DNA of 35,987 nucleotides, taken from contig JAAETI010000322.1 in the NCBI GenBank assembly GCA_024228555.1, positions 1 through 35,987 on the forward strand, given 5' to 3'. Below are positions 6,325 to 14,268 of the stretch, piece by piece. The notes beneath the pieces are model-generated. The model saw nothing but the letters and a program-made list of their open reading frames with translations, had not been told where the DNA came from and searched no databases. Numbering within the stretch: the first letter of the stretch is position 1; each line of letters starts with the position of its first letter. Source of the DNA: a bacterium (GTDB lineage: Bacteria > Actinomycetota > Acidimicrobiia > Spongiisociales > UBA5794). The position numbers and the translations under genes are program-made.

Positions 6325-7709
6325 GACACAACCGTCCCCAGCAGATAGTGCGACGCAGCCTCTGTGATCTCCATCGTGAGGTAGGTACCTGGCTCATACT
6401 CTCCCCGGGCATGGACCGGTCGGTTGCCCCTGGTCCGTGCGGTCACCACGCCGGGGTCCTTCTTCGAAGGTCCCTCTACGAGCACTTCTTCAGACCTTCC
6501 CACCATTGCTTGGTTCGACTCATGCGAGATCATGTTCTGCAACGCGACGAGTCGCTCAAACCGTTCCTGGACAACGGCCTTTTCGATCTGCCCGTCCAGG
6601 GTGGCAGCCACAGTGCCCGGCCGCGGCGAATACTGAAACGTGAAAGCCTGATCGAACCGCGCCTGGGCAACGACGTCCAACGTTGCCTGGAAATCCTCTT
6701 CTGTTTCGCCGGGAAAGCCAACGATGATGTCGGTGGATACCGATAGGTTCGGGATTGTCCGGCGGGCCATCTCCAGCCTGGAAAGGAAGCGTTCTGCGTT
6801 GTAGCCACGGTGCATCGCGGCCAGAATCCGATCGCTCCCCGACTGCAACGGAAGATGCAACTGCTCACAGACCGCTTGGGTCTCGGCCATGGCCTCAGCA
6901 ACATCTTCCTTGAAGTCCTTTGGGTGCGGGCTGGTGTAGCGGATTCTGCGGATACCATCGATCGAACCCACCTGCCGAAGCAGATCGGCAAAGACCGGGC
7001 TCCGCCCGTTTATGTCCAAATCACGCCCGTACGAGTTGACGTTCTGGCCGAGCAATGTGACCTCCGAGACGCCCTCACTCGCCAGAGCCTTGACCTCACC
7101 GATGATATCGCCGAAACGTCTGCTGATTTCTTTGCCGCGCACCGCAGGAACAATGCAGAACGTGCACGAGTTGTCGCAACCAATCGCAATCGTCACCCAA
7201 GCCGAATGCGGTGTCTGCCGGCGTGCCGGTAGATAGGAAGGGAAGTCGTCGAATGAGCTCGTCTCCTCCAGTATTTCGGTCACTGGACCCCACTCGTCGG
7301 CGTGATCCATCAACTCGACAACACGGTTCACGTTGTGCGTTCCGAACACAACATCCACCCACCCGGCTTTCTCCATCAGGAGATCACCGTCCTTTTGGGC
7401 GGTGCAGCCACCGACCAGGATCTTGAGGTCGGGTCGTTCCATCTTGATTGCCCGCAACGACCCCAAGTAGCCGTAGAGCTTGTTGTCGGCGTTCTCGCGG
7501 ATCGTGCAGGTGTTGAGCACGATGACATCTGCCGCTTCGATCGAGGTGCTGGGTGCCATGCCGTCTGCTGCGAGCAAACCACCGATCCGCTCCGAATCGT
7601 GCTCGTTCATCTGGCATCCGAAAGTACGGATGTGATAGGTCAGACCAGTACGCGCAGGCTTACGAGGCGAGCGCACACTTGGTATGCCGAGAACCGTTGT
7701 CTCCGTCAT
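6321..7709 (-). CDS. miaB: tRNA-2-methylthio-N6-dimethylallyladenosine synthase
   Basis: A radical-SAM methylthiotransferase that converts i6A37 to ms2i6A37 in tRNA, acting directly after MiaA. The 462-residue protein has the N-terminal MTTase domain with the auxiliary-cluster cysteines Cys32, Cys68 and Cys102. The radical-SAM motif is GCDNSCTFC (Cys178, Cys182, Cys185), and a C-terminal TRAM domain begins near GRSEEVLVEG. The first 22 residues are a poorly conserved extension. The ATG at 7709 has AGGGG upstream and lies 5 nt after the RNase Y stop. The stop overlaps the proposed miaA start. Confidence 0.97.
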   Translation of the reverse strand: MTETTVLGIPSVRSPRKPARTGLTYHIRTFGCQMNEHDSERIGGLLAADGMAPSTSIEAADVIVLNTCTIRENADNKLYGYLGSLRAIKMERPDLKILVGGCTAQKDGDLLMEKAGWVDVVFGTHNVNRVVELMDHADEWGPVTEILEETSSFDDFPSYLPARRQTPHSAWVTIAIGCDNSCTFCIVPAVRGKEISRRFGDIIGEVKALASEGVSEVTLLGQNVNSYGRDLDINGRSPVFADLLRQVGSIDGIRRIRYTSPHPKDFKEDVAEAMAETQAVCEQLHLPLQSGSDRILAAMHRGYNAERFLSRLEMARRTIPNLSVSTDIIVGFPGETEEDFQATLDVVAQARFDQAFTFQYSPRPGTVAATLDGQIEKAVVQERFERLVALQNMISHESNQAMVGRSEEVLVEGPSKKDPGVVTARTRGNRPVHARGEYEPGTYLTMEITEAASHYLLGTVVS

Positions 7710-7714
7710 AACCC

Positions 7715-9244
7715 CTACCGAGCGAAGTCCGTTGCCCGAAACTCGCGGATCACGGTCACCTCGATCTGACCTGGATAGTTCAAGTCCTCCTCGAGGCGAC
7801 GGGCGATGCGTCGAGCCAGATCTCCCGCTGCCAGATCATCGACAACCGACGGCGACACCGCGACGCGGACCTCACGGCCTGCCTGCATGGCAAAGACCCT
7901 GTCGACACCGTCGAATGATGATGCGATCTCTTCGAGCCTCTCGAGACGCCGCACGTACGACTCCAAGGCTTCACGACGGGCCCCCGGCCGGGCCGCGGAG
8001 ACGGCGTCGGCAGCCTGCACCAGCACCGCGGTGAGTGTTCGCGGCTCGACCTCGTTGTGGTGGGACTCGATGGCATGCACGATGGATGCTTCCTCGCCAA
8101 ACCGGCGGGCAATCTCCGCACCGATCATGGCGTGCGATCCTCCAACCTCGTGAGATACGGCTTTCCCAATGTCGTGGAGGAAGGCGGCACGACGAGCCTC
8201 GATGGGATCGATGTCGAGTTCGCTGGCGAGCATCCCAGCGATGTTGGCTGCCTCAACGAGGTGATTCAGCACGTTCTGTCCGTATGAAGTGCGGTACTTG
8301 AGACGCCCCAGCAAAGTGACGAGCTCGGGGTGGAGCCGGGTGACCCCAACTTCGAGCATCGCCCACTCGCCGGCATCGCGCACCGACTGCTCAACTTCTG
8401 CCTTTGATTTCTCGTAGGCCTCTTCGATCGAGGCAGGATGGATACGGCCATCCTCGACCAGCCGCTGCAGCGCACAACGCGCAGTTTCTCTGCGGACCGG
8501 GTCGAACGTGGAGATCGAAACGGCCTCAGGCGTGTCGTCAACGATCAGATTCACACCAGTGACAGACTCGAAGGTTCGGATGTTGCGACCATCACGACCA
8601 ATGATGCGGCCCTTCATATCATCAGATGGCAGTGGAACCACCGAAACGGTCGACTCCGACACGACCTCTGCGGCCAGTCTCTGCACCGCGGTGGCAAGGA
8701 TACGACGACCCCGCCTGTCGGCTTCCTCCCTGGCTTTCATCTCGAGGTCACGAACGAGCACCATCGCCTCGCGGCGGGCCTCATCTTCGACCTTCATCAG
8801 AAGCTCTTCCTTTGCGGCTCGGGAATCAAACCCGGCAATCCGCTCGAGATGGCCGCGGGCCTCTTCACGAAGAGTTTCGACCTCACCACGGGCGTCGCCG
8901 AGTGAGCGCTCCTTGTCGACAAGGAGTTCCTCACGATGCGCGAGGTTGGTGGCACGCTGCTCCAGCGTTGCCTCCCGTTGCGCCAACCTGTCTTCCAGCG
9001 TTTCGGCCTCAACTACTCGATGAGCGAGGGCGGCCTCCTCTCGTTCCCGGTAACTCTCTGCGAGAGCTCTCGATTCCTCTTCGGCACGAGACAGGATGTG
9101 TTGCGCATCCAATCGTGCCTGCCGGAGGGCGTCCACCGCTGATGCGCCGGTTCGTGACGTATTGCGGCGTAGTAGTTCTCGTCCTCCCAGGAAAGCAAGC
9201 AACGCAGCAAGTAGTCCAATCGCAACTGCGATAAGCCACTCCAT
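7715..9244 (-). CDS. rny: Ribonuclease Y
   Basis: A membrane-anchored endoribonuclease that initiates mRNA decay. The 509-residue product has an N-terminal membrane anchor (1-22), a long charged coiled coil (about 30-200), and a KH domain (around DDMKGRIIGRDGRNIRTFE). A metal-dependent HD domain follows, with RRAAFLHDIGKAVSHE. Length and domain order match the family. RNase Y is usual in Firmicutes but absent from many Actinobacteria, which rely on RNase E; its presence beside RNase J in this window points to a deep-branching actinobacterial lineage (inference). It follows recA with a 327-nt gap and leads into miaB. Confidence 0.96.
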   Translation of the reverse strand: MEWLIAVAIGLLAALLAFLGGRELLRRNTSRTGASAVDALRQARLDAQHILSRAEEESRALAESYREREEAALAHRVVEAETLEDRLAQREATLEQRATNLAHREELLVDKERSLGDARGEVETLREEARGHLERIAGFDSRAAKEELLMKVEDEARREAMVLVRDLEMKAREEADRRGRRILATAVQRLAAEVVSESTVSVVPLPSDDMKGRIIGRDGRNIRTFESVTGVNLIVDDTPEAVSISTFDPVRRETARCALQRLVEDGRIHPASIEEAYEKSKAEVEQSVRDAGEWAMLEVGVTRLHPELVTLLGRLKYRTSYGQNVLNHLVEAANIAGMLASELDIDPIEARRAAFLHDIGKAVSHEVGGSHAMIGAEIARRFGEEASIVHAIESHHNEVEPRTLTAVLVQAADAVSAARPGARREALESYVRRLERLEEIASSFDGVDRVFAMQAGREVRVAVSPSVVDDLAAGDLARRIARRLEEDLNYPGQIEVTVIREFRATDFAR

Positions 9245-9282
9245 GCTGTCCCCGTTTCCCGGCTCCCTCTGAAATCATCGAT

Positions 9283-9303
9283 GCCGAGCCAAACTGGCTC
9301 GGC
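9283..9303 (-). promoter_or_regulatory. Inverted repeat in the rny 5' region
   Basis: A perfect 9-bp stem (GCCGAGCCA against TGGCTCGGC) with a 3-nt loop lies 39 nt before the rny start. With no U-run it is not an obvious terminator. A stable leader hairpin controlling rny mRNA is possible, since RNase genes are often autoregulated through their leaders, but this is inference. Confidence 0.45.
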
Positions 9304-9525
9304 ACACGCTTGCCAAGAAACAAATCCACGTCAGTGACAGCTATCGGCCGGCTGCCCGCTGCACCTCCGTGCGATTCGTTTCATCAGACTGTCTTTCATC
9401 GGGTTCCGTGTTCTAAGTAGTTTTACGTGTGTCTAGTCCTGATCGTACCGCACCTAACCCGCAAGCGAAACCGCGAAAAGCATATTTGGTCGGCCGATGA
9501 CCCAACTCACATCAGAAACGACAAT

Positions 9526-9555
9526 GACCGGGAGGGCTGCAACACCCACCCGGTC
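9526..9555 (-). terminator. Possible recA terminator
   Basis: A 7-bp GC-rich stem (GACCGGG against CCCGGTC) with a 16-nt loop lies 17 nt past the recA stop. On the minus strand it is followed by ATTGTCGTTTC, a weak U-rich stretch. A partial or inefficient terminator is the likeliest reading. Confidence 0.45.
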
Positions 9556-9571
9556 CCATCACGGTCTGTCG

Positions 9572-10645
9572 TCACTTCTTCTTTGCGGAGTCACCCTTGC
9601 CCAGAATCTCACCGGTTTCTTCGTCAACCTCGAGCGCTTCGTCGCTCTCAGCGTCCTCGTCCTCGATGAGACCAACCGCCTTGTAGACACGGTCTTGGAG
9701 CTGGACGGAGATCTCGGGATTTTCCCGCAAGAACATCTTTGCCTTCTCCCGACCCTGTCCAAGCTGATCACCATCATAGGTGAACCAGGCACCTGCCTTA
9801 CGAACGATTCCATGCTCGACTGCAACGTCGATCAAACTACCTTCACGTGAGATTCCTTCACCAAACATGATGTCGAACTCAGCAAGACGGAACGGTGGAG
9901 CCACCTTGTTCTTGACAATCTTGGCCCGAACCCTGTTGCCGACATTGTCCGTACCTTGCTTGATTGCCTCGATACGACGGACGTCGATTCGAACACTCGA
10001 GTAGAACTTGAGCGCACGACCACCCGGTGTCGTCTCCGGCGAACCAAACATCACACCGATCTTCTCCCGAAGCTGGTTGATGAAAACCGCAGTGGTATCG
10101 GAGCGATTGATGGTTCCGGCCAGCTTGCGCAATGCCTGCGACATCAAACGAGCCTGCAGACCGACGTGAGTGTCGCCCATATCGCCTTCGAGTTCGGCGC
10201 GAGGCACCAAGGCGGCAACGGAGTCAATGACGACAACGTCGAGAGCACCGGAGCGGATCAACATGTCGGTGATCTCCAAGGCCTGCTCGCCGGTGTCCGG
10301 CTGAGAGATCAGCAACTCATCGACGTCAACGCCGAGGGCCTTTGCGTAGATCGGGTCAAGAGCATGCTCGGCATCGATAAATGCGGCGACACCTCCGTTG
10401 CGCTGCGCTTCGGCGACCACGTGGAGAGCCAGAGTGGTCTTGCCGCTGCTTTCCGGGCCATAGATTTCAACGATTCGGCCACGGGGAACCCCACCTATGC
10501 CGAGTGCCAGATCGAGTGACAGAGCACCAGTTGGGATAGCGGCAACATTCTTTACCGCACTGTCGCTGAGCTTCATGATGGCGCCCTTGCCAAACTGCCG
10601 CTCAATCTGCGACATCGCCATTTCGAGGTTCTTGTCCGACTCCAC
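9572..10645 (-). CDS. recA: Recombinase RecA
   Basis: Forms ATP-dependent filaments on single-stranded DNA for homologous recombination and triggers LexA self-cleavage. From the chosen start the protein has 357 residues, with Walker [10 protein letters not shown] (63-71), the IDAEHALD segment, [15 protein letters not shown] (Walker B), and an acidic C-terminal tail ending in KKK. An upstream ATG at 10699 would add 18 residues. The GTG at 10645 is preferred because AAGGGAG lies five bases before it and the resulting N-terminus ([14 protein letters not shown]) matches the family. A perfect LexA box lies at 10745-10760. No intein is present. Confidence 0.97.
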   Translation of the reverse strand: MESDKNLEMAMSQIERQFGKGAIMKLSDSAVKNVAAIPTGALSLDLALGIGGVPRGRIVEIYGPESSGKTTLALHVVAEAQRNGGVAAFIDAEHALDPIYAKALGVDVDELLISQPDTGEQALEITDMLIRSGALDVVVIDSVAALVPRAELEGDMGDTHVGLQARLMSQALRKLAGTINRSDTTAVFINQLREKIGVMFGSPETTPGGRALKFYSSVRIDVRRIEAIKQGTDNVGNRVRAKIVKNKVAPPFRLAEFDIMFGEGISREGSLIDVAVEHGIVRKAGAWFTYDGDQLGQGREKAKMFLRENPEISVQLQDRVYKAVGLIEDEDAESDEALEVDEETGEILGKGDSAKKK

Positions 10646-10714
10646 TGGAGCTCCCTTCGGTTGGTTTGATGTCGCCAACCTATTTACTGCCTGTGACATA
10701 ATTACAGCGGTGTA

Positions 10715-10741
10715 ACCCTACCGCCGTCGAGAACCAAACAA
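10715..10741 (-). promoter_or_regulatory. Candidate recA promoter
   Basis: On the minus strand TTGTTT (10741..10736) and TAGGGT (10720..10715) are separated by 15 bp, just downstream of the LexA box. The spacing is short, so the assignment is tentative. The start would be near 10708, leaving about 60 nt before the GTG at 10645. Confidence 0.4.
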
Positions 10742-10744
10742 TAG

Positions 10745-10760
10745 GCGAACACGTGTTCGA
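10745..10760. promoter_or_regulatory. LexA-binding SOS box of recA
   Basis: GCGAACACGTGTTCGA is a perfect CGAAC-N4-GTTCG palindrome. It lies 100 nt upstream of the recA GTG and also 102 nt upstream of the divergent sigma-factor GTG (48 nt from its alternative ATG), so it could affect both. Confidence 0.9.
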
Positions 10761-10861
10761 TGTCTAGGACCTCCTGCTTGAACTGACAGCTAGACCGAGT
10801 CAGCAATATGCGGGAACCCGAGGGAGGGCTCAAGCGTGTACTGGTCATGGAGATCGCAGCA

Positions 10862-11359
10862 GTGACTGATCCCCCGCAGGTGCCGATCGGTCAGATAGAC
10901 CAGCATTTCGATGACTTCTATCGTCTGACAAGAGACCGGATCGCCAGGGCTCTCGTACTTACCCTTGGCAACCAGGAGCTCGGCGTCGAAGCCACCGACG
11001 AAGCCATGACCCGCGCCTACCAGCGCTGGGACCAAATCCGAGAATACGAAAACCGTGAAGGCTGGGTCTATCGAGTTGGGCTCAATTGGGCACGCTCGAT
11101 ATGGCGGAAACACCGCCGCGAAGTCGGCGAGGTATTCGAGACGCCACCTATCCACGATTCGCTCCTCGACGTCGACGTAGAACGCGCCCTGGCCAAACTG
11201 GACGGTCGCTTTCGGTCAGTAGTCGTGCTCCGGCTCTATCTCGATTGGTCCGTAGAAGACACCGCAACCGCTCTCGGAGTGAAACAGGGAACCGTCAAGA
11301 GCCGGATGAGCCGAGCCATCGCCCGGCTGGAGAGGGACCTCGGAGGTGACCACTCATGA
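10862..11359 (+). CDS. ECF-type RNA polymerase sigma factor
   Basis: An extracytoplasmic-function sigma factor of about 165 residues. Region 2 spans roughly FDDFYRLTRDRIARAL to GWVYRVGLNWARSIWRKHRRE. Region 4 contains LDGRFRSVVVLRLYLDWSVEDTA and the helix-turn-helix ALGVKQGTVKSRMSRAIARLE. Starts at ATG 10808 and ATG 10847 are also possible; the GTG at 10862 is preferred because GGAG lies nine bases before it and it gives the short N-terminus usual in the family. The stop overlaps the next gene's start as ATGA. The partner is a membrane protein and may act as its regulator. The recA LexA box lies upstream. Confidence 0.9.
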   Translation: MTDPPQVPIGQIDQHFDDFYRLTRDRIARALVLTLGNQELGVEATDEAMTRAYQRWDQIREYENREGWVYRVGLNWARSIWRKHRREVGEVFETPPIHDSLLDVDVERALAKLDGRFRSVVVLRLYLDWSVEDTATALGVKQGTVKSRMSRAIARLERDLGGDHS

Positions 11360-12450
11360 ACACCGAGAACCGCATAAGGGACTACCTGCGCCGCAAGGCC
11401 GAAAACCTCGATATCGAAGCCAAGCCTGCGGCCCTGGCGCAGCCATCGGCCCGCATCGGTCGTGGCCGGGTCGTTGCACTGGCAGCCGTCGCCGCACTGA
11501 TTGTGGTTGGCGCACCGCTGGTCGTCCTCTCCCAGGTTACCGATGACCCAACGACAGAAGAGCTCGCCGCCACGACCCTGAGCCCTTCAACCACCGTCGT
11601 CGTGACGACGTCCACGACCGTGACGACGACGATCGCTACCGATGAGTCTGCGCCGACACCGGGCTCGTGCGGCACCGCCGCGGTGCGGTCTGCCGATACC
11701 GTTGTCGCGTTCTACGGGTCCTGTGCCGACGATCCCGGGGTCCCCTACCCAGTTCATCGCCCAGGTGCGATGACCGTGACGCTCGAGCAATCCCTCTCCG
11801 AGCTGCTGGGTGGCACAACACCCGACGAGAACAATCGCGGGATCCATGCTCCGTTCGATTCGATCGATCGGAGCGATGAAGTCGAAGTCATCGCCACCGT
11901 CGACGATGCCTGGATTGCCCATGTCGAGCTCTTCCTCGATGGCGCCCCCTGGGTCGCCGACACGGGCTCGTGGTCGTCGGACCAGCTCATTTCACTGCTC
12001 GATTCGCTTCAGTCCACCGTCTTCCTGCAGGAGGACATTGCTGGTCTCGATATGACCGCCCTTTGCTTCGAGCAGGTCGCCTGCGACCGTACGGTCACCC
12101 GTGCGGAATGGGCAGGGATTCTGTTTACGAACACAGGGACGATTGTCCAATACACCTGCAGCCTGGAGCAAGCCTGGATTGATCCCGGCCGATGCACCCT
12201 TGATGGCGTGCTTGCGGGAACCACGTTCTCTGGAACTGTGTCCGACATTCGTGCCGACGACACTCTGAAGGTCAGAGCGGGTCCAGGGACTGAGTATTTC
12301 ATCCTCGACGAGCTAAACCTTGGCGATCAAGTCGTCGTGACCAACGCCACGTCTCCGGCGAGCGATGGTGGGTTATGGCGGATAGTCGACTCAGCAACAT
12401 CAGAGCCGGGTTGGGTCAACGCCTCGTTCCTCGACATCGTCGAAGAGTGA
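11356..12450 (+). CDS. Membrane protein with GerMN and SH3b domains, coupled to the sigma factor
   Basis: A 364-residue protein with a cytoplasmic N-terminus of about 37 residues and one membrane segment (38-59). A Thr-rich linker follows (67-93), then a GerMN-like domain (about 137-245; LEQSLSELLGG, with a later LLDSLQSTVFLQEDIAG). A bacterial SH3 domain occupies about 292-362 (LKVRAGPGTEYFILDEL, WVNASFLD). GerMN and SH3b domains are linked to cell-wall and spore-envelope proteins. Its ATG overlaps the sigma-factor stop, so it may be an anti-sigma-like membrane sensor. Its short N-terminus has no recognisable zinc-binding anti-sigma motif (no HxxxCxxC), so that role is inference. It ends 1 nt before the convergent thpR. 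Confidence 0.85.
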   Translation: MNTENRIRDYLRRKAENLDIEAKPAALAQPSARIGRGRVVALAAVAALIVVGAPLVVLSQVTDDPTTEELAATTLSPSTTVVVTTSTTVTTTIATDESAPTPGSCGTAAVRSADTVVAFYGSCADDPGVPYPVHRPGAMTVTLEQSLSELLGGTTPDENNRGIHAPFDSIDRSDEVEVIATVDDAWIAHVELFLDGAPWVADTGSWSSDQLISLLDSLQSTVFLQEDIAGLDMTALCFEQVACDRTVTRAEWAGILFTNTGTIVQYTCSLEQAWIDPGRCTLDGVLAGTTFSGTVSDIRADDTLKVRAGPGTEYFILDELNLGDQVVVTNATSPASDGGLWRIVDSATSEPGWVNASFLDIVEE

Positions 12451-12451
12451 C

Positions 12452-13003
12452 CTAGAGCAGAGAGACCCGCTCGACGACCTCGTAACCGGCCGGACCACGA
12501 CCCAGGACCGAGCGATACAGGGTGACCTCACCCACATCAAGCGCGATCTTGGCGGGTGGGACCACATCGATCAATGAACGCATGTCAGACGGGGGTCGCA
12601 CCCGGCTGAGGGTCATATGGGGATGAAAGGGCCGGCCTTCCGGTTCCAGGCCTGCTGCCTCCGCCGCAGCCTCGCACTCTGCAGCCACCGCCGTGAGCGA
12701 TTCGATCGCACCACCCAGACCCAGCCACAACACGGATGCCCTGGACCTCTTCGGAAAGCCACCCAATTCGGTGAACCGGATTCGGAACGGCTCAACGAGG
12801 AGGTGCTGGTCAAGGTGAGCAACGATTGCGTCCCGTTGCACTGCCTCTGTGGGTCCCAAAAAACGGAGCGTGATGTGCCAGTTCTCCGGCGGTACCGGTC
12901 TCCCCGGCAAGTAGTCGCCTGCCAGCGATGCCTCGAGATGAGTGGCGATGGCGTGGCGACAGTTGTCGTCAAGGGCCGCAGCAAGGAACATGCGCTCCGC
13001 CAT
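12452..13003 (-). CDS. thpR: RNA 2',3'-cyclic phosphodiesterase
   Basis: A 2H-phosphoesterase that opens 2',3'-cyclic phosphate ends on RNA (formerly 2'-5' RNA ligase, LigT). The 183-residue product has both HxT signature motifs: HITLRFLG (His43, Thr45) and HMTLSRVR (His129, Thr131). The ATG at 13003 shares a base with the cinA stop (TGATG), so translation is probably coupled. An in-frame ATG at 12991 is a second option. The longer frame from 13042 lies inside cinA and is not needed. Confidence 0.93.
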   Translation of the reverse strand: MAERMFLAAALDDNCRHAIATHLEASLAGDYLPGRPVPPENWHITLRFLGPTEAVQRDAIVAHLDQHLLVEPFRIRFTELGGFPKRSRASVLWLGLGGAIESLTAVAAECEAAAEAAGLEPEGRPFHPHMTLSRVRPPSDMRSLIDVVPPAKIALDVGEVTLYRSVLGRGPAGYEVVERVSLL

Positions 13004-14268
13004 CAGACCCAACGTCCTCGCTTCGAGTCTCCGTGCCACCACTCCCCCGACATCGCCAATCTGGCCAGGTGGAGTGCACCCGTCGTCGTGTACGTCCGAA
13101 CCCGCTCTCGATCTCCTGGCAAAGAGACGGTCCTCGCCATCGTCTTGTCCGGCGTGTGCACCCCGATCACCATTGTCCCCACCGGTCGCTCCTGGGGATC
13201 CGGTCCAGCCGATCCGGTAACGCTCACACCAACGTCCGCCCCCAGTGCGGCAGCGACGCCGTCTGCCATCGCGATCGCCACCGGTTCGCTAACCACCCCG
13301 TGTTCGGCGATGAGGTCTGCGTCGACACCCAGTTGCGTACGTTTGATGTCCTCGTGGTAGGCAACAATTGATCCGCGAAACACCTCGGACGCTCCAGGGA
13401 TCGCGGTGATCCGTGACGCCACAAGCCCTCCGGTGGCCGATTCAGCAGTGGCGATCGACCAACCTCGTGCGGTGGCGAGACGAAGCAGAATCGTCTCGAC
13501 TGTCTCGTCGTCAAGGCCAAAGACGAGGCTGCCCAGTCGCTCCTCGACGGCCGCCTGTAGCGGCGCCACCATCGCTTCCGCCGCTTCAGTCGTCGCTGCC
13601 TTGGCGGTAAGTCGTACCTTGATCTCCGCTGCCGAAGCCAGGAAAGCCATCGATGGATTGCCATCGTCGTAGAGATCGGCAAGCAACTCGCCGATCTTGG
13701 ACTCCGACTCGCCATAAGTCCGCAGGACGCGATTGAGGACCACTCGGGAATCGGATCGGTCACGCAGATCGCCGATCACATACATGTCGAGCAGGATCTC
13801 GAGCTCTACGGGAACCCCAGGCACCGCATAGATCACGGTGTCGCCAACTTCGAGACGTATCCCCGGCGCGGTCCCTTTTGGGTTCTCCAGCAGATCAGCG
13901 CCTTGCGGGTACTCGGCCTGTTTGAGATTCGACTCAGGCATCGCACGTCCCCGACGCTCCCACCAGTGTCGTAGTCGATCTGCATAGTCGTCACTGAACT
14001 CAATGGGGCGATCGGTGGCTGCGGCGATGGCCTCGCGAGTGATGTCATCTTGGGTGGGTCCCAAGCCGCCTGTAATGATGAGAGCGTCGGCGCGGGTCAT
14101 TGCCAGCCGGATTGCATCGACCATACGGCCGTGATCATCGCCAACAACCGATGAGTGTTGATGGTCCAAACCGGCGTCAGCGAGACGCCGACCGATGGTG
14201 GCGGCGTTGGTGTTGACCGTCTGGCCATACAGCAGTTCGGTGCCTACGGTGATCGCTTCAACAATCAT
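13003..14268 (-). CDS. cinA: CinA family protein (competence/damage-inducible; NMN deamidase type)
   Basis: A two-domain protein of 421 residues. The N-terminal MoCF/COG1058 domain has VGTELLYGQTVNTNAATIG and GGLGPTQDD; the C-terminal CinA domain has TAESATGGLVASRIT and VSVTGSAGPD. Family members hydrolyse ADP-ribose and deamidate nicotinamide mononucleotide in pyridine-nucleotide salvage. In many Actinobacteria cinA lies near recA, as here. The start overlaps the rimO stop by 4 nt and the stop overlaps thpR, so the three form one operon. The pgsA gene that commonly precedes it in related genomes is absent. Confidence 0.95.
   Translation of the reverse strand: MIVEAITVGTELLYGQTVNTNAATIGRRLADAGLDHQHSSVVGDDHGRMVDAIRLAMTRADALIITGGLGPTQDDITREAIAAATDRPIEFSDDYADRLRHWWERRGRAMPESNLKQAEYPQGADLLENPKGTAPGIRLEVGDTVIYAVPGVPVELEILLDMYVIGDLRDRSDSRVVLNRVLRTYGESESKIGELLADLYDDGNPSMAFLASAAEIKVRLTAKAATTEAAEAMVAPLQAAVEERLGSLVFGLDDETVETILLRLATARGWSIATAESATGGLVASRITAIPGASEVFRGSIVAYHEDIKRTQLGVDADLIAEHGVVSEPVAIAMADGVAAALGADVGVSVTGSAGPDPQERPVGTMVIGVHTPDKTMARTVSLPGDRERVRTYTTTGALHLARLAMSGEWWHGDSKRGRWV

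Larger units (their letters stand above)
9245..9571. other. Intergenic region between recA and rny
   Basis: No credible coding region is seen here. The segment holds the hairpin after recA (9526-9555), a second inverted repeat near the rny start (9283-9303), and AT-richer sequence around 9405-9430 and 9475-9490 that may contain the rny promoter. The recX gene that often follows recA in Actinobacteria is not present. Confidence 0.6.

Noticed and set aside
11578-11640. Thr-codon repeats in the GerMN-SH3b gene as a microsatellite or CRISPR-like repeat
   Set aside because: They encode a Thr-rich linker after the membrane segment and have no regular spacing.
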